Assembly (NCBI GenBank): GCA_035526665.1
Contig: DATLBY010000357.1
Location: 1-6,844 of the forward strand
Direction: 5' to 3'
DNA length: 6,844 nucleotides
DNA from: DATLBY01 sp035526665
Lineage (GTDB): Bacteria > Acidobacteriota > Terriglobia > Bryobacterales > Bryobacteraceae
In this document: piece by piece, positions 1-5,603 of the stretch
How positions within the stretch are numbered: the first letter of the stretch is position 1
How the letters are laid out: each line of letters opens with the position of its first letter
Program-made: the position numbers and the translations under genes
Notes under the pieces: generated by a model
The model's input: the letters and a program-made list of their open reading frames with translations, nothing else
What the model was told of the DNA's origin: nothing
Database searches by the model: none

Positions 1-1
1 T

Positions 2-3000
2 GGCGACTACCGGATCGAGGCCAGCCATCAGGGATTCAAGCGCATGACCCGTACGGGCGTCCGGGTGGACGCGAATGCCATGGTCAACATGGATCTCAAC
101 CTGGAGGTCGGCGAAGTCTCAGAGCGGGTGACAGTGAGCGCGGAGGCGCCCACCGTGAATACGGAATCGCAAGCGATCGGAAACTCACGCTACGAAGTGC
201 AATTGAAGAACCTGCCGATCATCGTCCGTGAAGTACAAGCCCTGGTGGGACAGACTGCCGGCGTCCCGTATGGCACGACCGATACGGTAGGCGGTAGTTT
301 CCAGCAGGGGGGCCGCAGCGCCATGCAGGTGCTCTCAGACGGCACGCAGTTGAATCCGCTGCAGACCACGGCATGGCCCGCCATCGACGGAATTGGCCGG
401 CGCGCTGATCTCACGATTCCCGGCATCGATTCAATCGCCGAAGTGCGATGGGTCACCAGCGGGGGTAGTGCTGAATACTCGCAACCCACACAAGTGATTG
501 TCGCTTCCAAATCCGGCACGAATGCTTATCATGGGAATGCGTTTGAAAGCTACCGATCCGGCGGCCTGGGTGCACGGCGGTGGGAGGCGGCGAACCGGGA
601 ATCGTTTGTGCGCCACCAGTTCGGCGGAACCTTGGGCGGACCGATCCGGCGTGACCGCATGTTTTTCTTCGGCGGCGCAGACATTTTCCGGCACACTTCC
701 GGATCGGTGCTGAATGCGCGCTATCCGACGGACGCGGAACGTTCGGGCGATCTCAGCGGCCTGCTGGGCCGTACCGATCCGCGCGGGGCACCGGCGCCGA
801 TCGTGATTTACGATCCGTTGACCCGGCAGCCATTTCCCGGCAACATCATCCCGCGAGGGCGGCTGAGCCCGGTGGCGCTGGAGTTGCTCAAAATGATCCC
901 AACCGCTCCGGCTCCCGCTAGATTAACCGATTTCAACGCCATTTTTTATAAGCCGCTGAAGGACAATTCGGAGAAGTATGACGCGCGGTTCGATTACAAC
1001 ATCAGCGCGTCAGACCGGCTGTTTGCGCGTGCCACGCTGGGTCACCTGGATCAAGCGTCCCGGTTCAATGGAAGCGTTCCCGGAGACTACGGCTACTCCA
1101 CCAAGAACGAGTGGACACACGCCGCTGCCACCAACTGGACGCATATTTTGAGCCCCTCCACGGTTGCAGTGTTCCAGTTTACATTCCGCAGCATGCCTTT
1201 CAAGAATCTTCCCTCGCATGGCGGAGATGTTTTCCCGGTGAAGATTGCGGACCTGGATCCAAAGGCGCCCTTCGCGGGTCCTCCGGCGATTGTGATTGCC
1301 TCTAATGGAGCCGGCATCAGCGAACTGGTGGATCGCCTGCTGTTCAACTACAGCGCCGATTATGGTTACACCTTCGATCCGAATGTGACTAAGACAATCG
1401 GCAATCATACAGTCAAGACCGGATTCACTTTTCTGCGCGGCTACAAGACTCAAGAGCTCGCCTCCCCGCCCTACGGCAGGTTTACCACGGCCTCAGACTT
1501 CAACAATCCGAATTCCTCAACCTCGGCAACGGGGGATGCATTTGGCGATTTTCTGCTCGGTTATCCGGCAACCACGGACGTGACCATAGGGCCGGCGGGC
1601 GGCTTTTTATCCAAGACAAACTTTGCCGGCTTCGTCCAGGACGACTGGAAGATGACGCAGAAACTTACTCTGAACCTGGGTCTTCGCTACGATCGCTTCG
1701 GATTTTTTGAGGAGATGAACAAACGCGCTTCAGGAGGCAACTTCCGCCTGGGCAAGATCCTGATCCCGCAAGGCAGCGAGGCGCTGATTCAGCCCAGCTT
1801 CCAGCCTTTTACCGATCGTTATATGCGGGTAGACCAGGCCGGTTTGCCGAGCACTTTCATTCAACCTAACAACCATGACTTTGCACCACGGCTGGGTCTG
1901 GCCTATCGGGCGCCGCATGACCTGGTGATCCGGGGCGGCTTCGGCATCTATTTTACGGACATCACGTATAACGAGTTCCAGGATGAGATGAATGCGCCGC
2001 CATTCACCCGGCGGGCGCAGCTTTCGCGCAGTCTCTTAATCTCGCAGGGCGTAGATGTCAACTCTGCATACACCTTCCAGAACCCGACGGCGAATGGAAG
2101 TACGGCGGGCGCCGCAAACAGTCTCTCTTCCATCGGTGGCTTCGCGGAATCCTACCCATCGCAGCGCGCCTACACGTGGAATGTGACACTGGAGAAGCCC
2201 CTGGGCGGAAACATGGCGGCGCGCGCCAGCTACCTGGGGAATAAAACGCGGCACATGTCGAGATCGCTGCGCTTGAACGCGTGCCCTCCGGGTTCCGTCG
2301 AGTGCCTGTCGCGGCCCGCCGGCGATCCCACGGGCCGAAAATGGACTCAGTTTGACACAACTCTCGGACGGCACGCAGCGGATGGAGAGGCAAACTACCA
2401 TTCCGTGGAAGTGGAACTGACCCGCCGCTTCAGCAACGGGTTTTTGTTCGACGTGAACTATGCGCATTCCCGGCTACTCGGTTATCAGTTCGAAGCTACC
2501 AATCCAGTGGCCGCGCCGCTCTGGAAGTACGATTACGGTCCGGTCTCCGCGCAGCCCAACGATATCTTTCACTGGAATTACGTGATGGACCTGCCGGTTG
2601 GCCGCGGCCACCGTTTTGGCTCCCACATGAACCGTATGGCGGACATCCTCGTGGGCGGATGGATGCTATCCGGCCTAGGCACCTGGCAATCCGGTGTGCC
2701 GCTGACAGTGACGGCGGCAAGCGGCCAGAGCCCAACGGGCGCGACGTCGAATCGAGCCGATCGTATAGCTAGCGGCCGCCTGGACCACGCCAACGATTCC
2801 CGGGGAGCCGCCGCATACAAATGGTTCGATCCTTCGGCGTACGTGCTCCCGGGATATGTGGATGCGAGCGCTACGCGTCCGGCTCGCCGCTTCGGCACAG
2901 CGGGTATTGGAACCGTGATCGGCCCGAGCTTCTTCACCTACGACATGACGCTGCAGAAGCGCTTTGCGATCCACGAGCGATGGAATCTGCAGACCAGGAT

Positions 3001-3142
3001 TGAAGCGTTCAATCCGTTCAATATTCCGATGCTTGGCAATCCCGACCTGGAGGTCACGAGCGCAAATTTTGCCCGTATCCGCACTTCGAACCCGAATTAC
3101 ACGCCGCGCAACATCCAACTCGGCGTGCGGCTGGAGTTCTGA
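2..3142 (+). CDS. Oar-like TonB-dependent outer-membrane receptor with carboxypeptidase-regulatory-like N-terminus (5' partial)
   Basis: The reading frame is open from base 2 (first codons read GDYRIEASHQGFKRM), so the ATG at 44 is internal and the true start lies upstream. About 1046 residues are visible. Residues 1 to about 55 are the end of a Cna-B/carboxypeptidase-regulatory-like beta-sandwich (VTVSAEAPTVNTES is a typical exit). Residues about 60-185 are the plug. The family signature HQFGGTLGGPIRRDRMFFFG at about 205-224 leads into the beta-barrel, which ends in LGVRLEF; a C-terminal Phe is the usual signal for BAM-dependent outer-membrane insertion. Members typically have roughly 1100-1200 residues, so the signal peptide and most of the first domain are missing here. 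The protein should sit in the outer membrane and import a ligand using TonB energy. The ligand is unknown; glycan fragments are an inference from the neighbours. No frameshift is seen. Stop TGA is at 3140-3142. Confidence 0.93.
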   Translation, partial: GDYRIEASHQGFKRMTRTGVRVDANAMVNMDLNLEVGEVSERVTVSAEAPTVNTESQAIGNSRYEVQLKNLPIIVREVQALVGQTAGVPYGTTDTVGGSFQQGGRSAMQVLSDGTQLNPLQTTAWPAIDGIGRRADLTIPGIDSIAEVRWVTSGGSAEYSQPTQVIVASKSGTNAYHGNAFESYRSGGLGARRWEAANRESFVRHQFGGTLGGPIRRDRMFFFGGADIFRHTSGSVLNARYPTDAERSGDLSGLLGRTDPRGAPAPIVIYDPLTRQPFPGNIIPRGRLSPVALELLKMIPTAPAPARLTDFNAIFYKPLKDNSEKYDARFDYNISASDRLFARATLGHLDQASRFNGSVPGDYGYSTKNEWTHAAATNWTHILSPSTVAVFQFTFRSMPFKNLPSHGGDVFPVKIADLDPKAPFAGPPAIVIASNGAGISELVDRLLFNYSADYGYTFDPNVTKTIGNHTVKTGFTFLRGYKTQELASPPYGRFTTASDFNNPNSSTSATGDAFGDFLLGYPATTDVTIGPAGGFLSKTNFAGFVQDDWKMTQKLTLNLGLRYDRFGFFEEMNKRASGGNFRLGKILIPQGSEALIQPSFQPFTDRYMRVDQAGLPSTFIQPNNHDFAPRLGLAYRAPHDLVIRGGFGIYFTDITYNEFQDEMNAPPFTRRAQLSRSLLISQGVDVNSAYTFQNPTANGSTAGAANSLSSIGGFAESYPSQRAYTWNVTLEKPLGGNMAARASYLGNKTRHMSRSLRLNACPPGSVECLSRPAGDPTGRKWTQFDTTLGRHAADGEANYHSVEVELTRRFSNGFLFDVNYAHSRLLGYQFEATNPVAAPLWKYDYGPVSAQPNDIFHWNYVMDLPVGRGHRFGSHMNRMADILVGGWMLSGLGTWQSGVPLTVTAASGQSPTGATSNRADRIASGRLDHANDSRGAAAYKWFDPSAYVLPGYVDASATRPARRFGTAGIGTVIGPSFFTYDMTLQKRFAIHERWNLQTRIEAFNPFNIPMLGNPDLEVTSANFARIRTSNPNYTPRNIQLGVRLEF

Positions 3143-3160
3143 CACGCGCCGCCGGTGACA

Positions 3161-3190
3161 TTGCGATCCACGTTTGCGAAAAGCTATCTT
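3161..3190 (+). promoter_or_regulatory. Weak candidate sigma70-type promoter before the propeller gene
   Basis: TTGCGA (3161-3166) and TATCTT (3185-3190) are separated by 18 bp and each match the consensus hexamer at four of six positions. Transcription would start about 6 bases before the ATG at 3203, giving a nearly leaderless mRNA, which would fit the lack of a Shine-Dalgarno sequence there. The match is weak, and read-through from the receptor gene is at least as likely. Confidence 0.22.
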
Positions 3191-3202
3191 CCTAAACACG
3201 AA

Positions 3203-5236
3203 ATGCGTACTCTAACTTTTGTTCTCCTTACATTCCCGCTGCTGGGAGCTGAGCTGTTCCGGGATGATTTCTCGAAGTTCCCGCCGGGCTGGCTGTCCAG
3301 TCCGGTGGGCGGTCTGAATGGCGCGATTCAGGAATATCACTACTTGCCTCACCGCGGAATGCCACTGGGCGCCTGGGCGAATGCTATCGGGCACCTGGAT
3401 GCGTGGGTAACCGGAGACGAAGATGGGACAGCCTACCTCGAACAGCAGTTCGACAGCACAGCGCGGCAGTTCACAAATCCTATTTTTCTGACCGGCGAGC
3501 CGGAGTGGAGCGACTACACGGTCCAGGTAAAAATGCGGCCGCTCTCTTCCAATGGATTTGCGGGGATTGCGTTCCGGTATCACACCAACCGGCACTACTA
3601 TCTGTTCTCTCTTGCGGGCGGCAAACAGGCGAGGCTGGCCCTGCGATTGCCGATCGAACCCGGCCTGCGAGCCCCGGCATGGCGTGAGATTGCGGTCAAA
3701 GACTTTGCCTATGACACGAAGCGGTACTACGAATTGAAGGTGGAGAACGATGGCCCGCGTATCCGCGCGTTCGTGGACGGCAAGCTGGTGTTGGAGGCGA
3801 GCGATAGCGAGTTGCTGCAGGGCAAGGTGGCCGTGACATCGTCGGCGCCAGCCCGCTTCCAGGCCTTCGCGGTATCGGCCAGTGACTCGAAACTGGCCCA
3901 GATCCGGAGCCGCATCCAAAAACGCGAGCAAGAGCTGAAGGAGCTACGGGCGGCGAATCCCAAGCCCGTGCTCTGGAAGAAGTTCGAGACGCCGGTCTAC
4001 GGCGCGGGCCGCAATGCCCGATTCGGAGATCTGGATGGCGATGGTGTTGCCGACATGCTGATCGCCCAGAACATACCGCGGGTGACGGGCGACGCATTCG
4101 ATCAGATCAGCTGCCTGACAGCGGTGAACTTTGAAGGCAAAGTGCTGTGGCAGATCGGGCGGCCGAACCCGCGCAATGGTCTATTAACGAACGATACGCC
4201 ATTCCAGATTCATGACATTGACGGCGATGGACGCAACGAAGTGGTAATGGTCAAGGATTTCAGACTCCAAGTGCTGGATGGCCGCACGGGAAAGCTGAAA
4301 CAATCTGCCTCCATGCCGGCTGCGCCCCTGGAAAATTCGCAGCGTCCCTATGACCTGGAAACCGGCGACTCCATCGCGTTCCTGAATTTATCCGGCGATG
4401 CCCGGCGGCACGAGATTCTGATCAAGGACCGCTACAAAAATTTTTGGGTGTTGAACAACAAGCTGGAATTGCTCTGGAAAGGCTCGGGTCAAACTGGGCA
4501 TTATCCGTATCCAAAGGACATAGACGGGCAAGGCAAAGACAAGATCCTGATCGGGTATGCGCTCTGGGATGCGAACGGTAAGCAAATCTGGTCGCGCGAT
4601 ACGGAGTTGAAGGACCATGCTGACGGGGCGGTGATGGGAAACTTCAGCGGCGATCCCAAGGGAGAGGTTCGGGTATACGCCGCGGGCAGCGACGAGGGCG
4701 TGATCATGTTGTCCCGCGATGGCAAAATTCTGAAGCACGTCCGGATCGGGCATGCCCAGAGTCCTTCCGTGGGTAAGTACCGGCCGGATCTGCCGGGCCT
4801 GCAATACATGACTGTGAACTTCTGGAAGAATCCGGGAATCATCACCTTGTTCGATCATGACGCCAACATTCTGGCCCAGGAAGAACCCATTCATAGCGGC
4901 AGCGTGATGCTGCCTGTGAACTGGCGCGGCGATGGCCAGGAGTTCGTGCTGCTGTCGGGCAATGCGAAAGAAGGCGGCATGATTGACGGGCGCCTGCGCC
5001 GTGTAGTGATGTTTCCGGAGGATGGACATCCTGACCTGACGGCCAATGTATTAAACTTGACGGGCGACGCGCGCGACGAGATTGTGCTCTGGGACGAGAA
5101 ACGTGTCTGGATCTACACGCAGGATCAGCCGTTCCACGGCACGAAGATCTATGCGCCGGAGCGCAACCCGGAGTATAACGAGTCAAACTACCGCGTGAAC
5201 GTTTCTCTACCGGGGTGGAAACAGGTCGGTAAATAG
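3203..5236 (+). CDS. Secreted protein with concanavalin/LamG-like domain and FG-GAP beta-propeller, function unassigned
   Basis: This is a 677-residue exported protein. The ATG at 3203 is chosen over the in-frame GTG at 3155 because it begins a clean signal peptide (MRTLTFVLLTFPLLGA, likely cleaved before E17); neither start has a clear Shine-Dalgarno sequence. Residues about 18-235 look like a concanavalin/laminin-G fold of the DUF1080 type (SNGFAGIAFRYHTNRHYYLF; RIRAFVDGKLVLEA). A charged helical linker (about 238-258) leads into FG-GAP/VCBS-like blades. Calcium-loop motifs are D276-L-D278-G-D280-G, D338-I-D340-G-D342-G and D439-I-D441-G-Q443; looser SGD/TGD turns lie at 397-399, 482-484 and 620-622. 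The C-terminal segment (YNESNYRVNVSLPGWK) resembles the end of family 11 rhamnogalacturonan lyases, whose calcium-binding propeller is similar, but enzymatic activity is not shown. It starts 60 bp after the receptor gene, which suggests co-transcription. Polysaccharide binding or cleavage is an inference; a pure binding role is possible. Confidence 0.85.
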   Translation: MRTLTFVLLTFPLLGAELFRDDFSKFPPGWLSSPVGGLNGAIQEYHYLPHRGMPLGAWANAIGHLDAWVTGDEDGTAYLEQQFDSTARQFTNPIFLTGEPEWSDYTVQVKMRPLSSNGFAGIAFRYHTNRHYYLFSLAGGKQARLALRLPIEPGLRAPAWREIAVKDFAYDTKRYYELKVENDGPRIRAFVDGKLVLEASDSELLQGKVAVTSSAPARFQAFAVSASDSKLAQIRSRIQKREQELKELRAANPKPVLWKKFETPVYGAGRNARFGDLDGDGVADMLIAQNIPRVTGDAFDQISCLTAVNFEGKVLWQIGRPNPRNGLLTNDTPFQIHDIDGDGRNEVVMVKDFRLQVLDGRTGKLKQSASMPAAPLENSQRPYDLETGDSIAFLNLSGDARRHEILIKDRYKNFWVLNNKLELLWKGSGQTGHYPYPKDIDGQGKDKILIGYALWDANGKQIWSRDTELKDHADGAVMGNFSGDPKGEVRVYAAGSDEGVIMLSRDGKILKHVRIGHAQSPSVGKYRPDLPGLQYMTVNFWKNPGIITLFDHDANILAQEEPIHSGSVMLPVNWRGDGQEFVLLSGNAKEGGMIDGRLRRVVMFPEDGHPDLTANVLNLTGDARDEIVLWDEKRVWIYTQDQPFHGTKIYAPERNPEYNESNYRVNVSLPGWKQVGK

Positions 5237-5269
5237 GCGGCGGGATGGCGCTCATTTTCCCGGCAAATG

Positions 5270-5298
5270 CTGTGGTTTTCCATGCGGTGATGTAGAAT
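5270..5298 (+). promoter_or_regulatory. Candidate promoter of the tRNA-Val gene
   Basis: TAGAAT at 5293-5298 matches the -10 consensus at five of six positions. A poor -35 (CTGTGG, 5270-5275) lies 17 bp upstream. The -10 ends 21 bp before the mature tRNA, leaving room for a short 5' leader removed by RNase P. The position and the good -10 support it; the weak -35 is the main doubt. Confidence 0.45.
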
Positions 5299-5319
5299 TG
5301 AGAACAGACGCCTCTCCGG

Positions 5320-5396
5320 GGGCGCGTAGCTCAGTTGGTTAGAGCGCCTGCTTCACACGCAGGAGGTCACAGGTTCGAGTCCTGTCGCGCCCACCA
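5320..5396 (+). tRNA. tRNA-Val (anticodon CAC)
   Basis: A full cloverleaf can be folded by eye. The acceptor arms are GGGCGCG (5320-5326) and CGCGCCC (5386-5392), all seven pairs Watson-Crick. The D stem is GCTC/GAGC with loop AGTTGGTTA. The anticodon stem is CCTGC/GCAGG around loop TTCACAC, placing anticodon CAC at 5354-5356, which reads the valine codon GUG. The variable loop has 5 nt. The T stem is ACAGG/CCTGT with loop TTCGAGT. The discriminator base is A5393, followed by an encoded CCA (5394-5396). No mismatch or intron is visible, so it should be functional. It lies between two protein genes on the same strand. Confidence 0.97.
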
Positions 5397-5404
5397 CTCC
5401 TCAA

Positions 5405-5418
5405 AAAACAATTGTTTT
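5405..5418. repeat. 14-bp perfect palindrome just after tRNA-Val
   Basis: AAAACAATTGTTTT is a perfect palindrome starting 9 bp after the tRNA CCA end. As RNA it could form only a weak five-pair A/U-rich hairpin (AAAAC/GTTTT, loop AATT) ending in a short U run. It might help end the tRNA transcript or guide 3' processing, or be an operator-like site. The base composition stands out from the GC-rich surroundings, but the stem is too weak to call it a terminator. Confidence 0.4.
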
Positions 5419-5440
5419 CTACCCTCTGGCCTCCCTCTAT

Positions 5441-5460
5441 GCGGCAGGGCCCCTCGCCGC
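5441..5460. repeat. GC-rich inverted repeat downstream of tRNA-Val
   Basis: GCGGC (5441-5445) and GCCGC (5456-5460) can form a five-pair GC stem with a 10-nt loop that itself contains GGGCCC. There is no T tract after it (TTACTGAAG follows), so it is not a standard intrinsic terminator, although it could still affect the end of the tRNA transcript. It may be chance in GC-rich DNA. Confidence 0.25.
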
Positions 5461-5485
5461 TTACTGAAGACTGACTGGCTCCTGC

Positions 5486-5514
5486 AAGCTTCATTGCGCC
5501 TTTTGCCGAAGCTT
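5486..5514 (+). promoter_or_regulatory. Stem-loop with seven perfect pairs upstream of the hydrolase gene
   Basis: AAGCTTC (5486-5492) is the exact inverted partner of GAAGCTT (5508-5514), with a 15-nt loop. A further GAAGCTTC at 5585-5592, just before the hydrolase start, contains AAGCTTC and could pair with the same central arm instead. The two pairings exclude each other. This is the shape of an attenuator, but the arms are short and AAGCTT is self-complementary, so any two copies would appear to pair. Confidence 0.3.
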
Positions 5515-5522
5515 TGTATTCT
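5494..5522 (+). promoter_or_regulatory. Weak candidate promoter for the hydrolase gene
   Basis: TTGCGC (5494-5499) and TATTCT (5517-5522) are 17 bp apart, matching three and four of six consensus positions. The spacing is ideal but the hexamers are poor. A start near 5529 would give a leader of about 75 nt that lacks the upstream stem-loop. It is listed because the hydrolase gene, lying beyond a tRNA, probably needs its own promoter and this is the best-spaced pair I found. Confidence 0.22.
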
Positions 5523-5536
5523 TGATAGCAACATTG

Positions 5537-5562
5537 GGAAGAGGCGACCCATGACTGACTGA
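5537..5562 (+). other. Three-codon minicistron (Met-Thr-Asp) with a good ribosome binding site
   Basis: GGAAGAGG (5537-5544) is a purine-rich Shine-Dalgarno-like sequence 6 bp before ATG at 5551. The frame is ATG ACT GAC followed by TGA at 5560-5562. This is the best ribosome binding site in the region, yet it serves only three codons and lies about 50 bp before the hydrolase start. It could be chance or a tiny leader peptide. The overlapping TGA at 5556-5558 is in the hydrolase frame and sets the upstream limit for that gene. Confidence 0.25.
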
Positions 5563-5603
5563 GATCCGCGGGTTGTTCAGTGTTGAAGCTTCTGAAACTT
5601 GCT

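Noticed and set aside
44..46. ATG at 44 as the receptor start
   Set aside because: The frame is open upstream to base 2 and the preceding codons encode typical carboxypeptidase-regulatory-like domain sequence, so the gene begins outside the window.
2675..3199. 174-codon open frame on the - strand
   Set aside because: It lies opposite the well-supported C-terminal barrel of the receptor, and the product resembles no known family.
3212..3931. 239-codon open frame on the - strand
   Set aside because: It is antisense to the signal peptide and LamG-like domain of the propeller gene, whose + strand product is clearly recognisable. Long antisense frames are common in GC-rich coding DNA, and its translation shows no family motif.
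4388..5029. 213-codon open frame on the - strand
   Set aside because: It is antisense to the FG-GAP blades of the propeller gene, with no recognisable domain and no independent support.
5241..5262. CGGGA/TCCCG inverted repeat after the propeller gene, considered as a terminator
   Set aside because: It has only five pairs, a 12-nt loop and no T tract, so it is not distinguishable from chance.
5335..5562. 75-codon + strand frame running through the tRNA
   Set aside because: Its first 20 or so residues (MVRAPASHAGGHRFESCRAH) are the well-known false translation of a tRNA gene. The tRNA cloverleaf explains the sequence.
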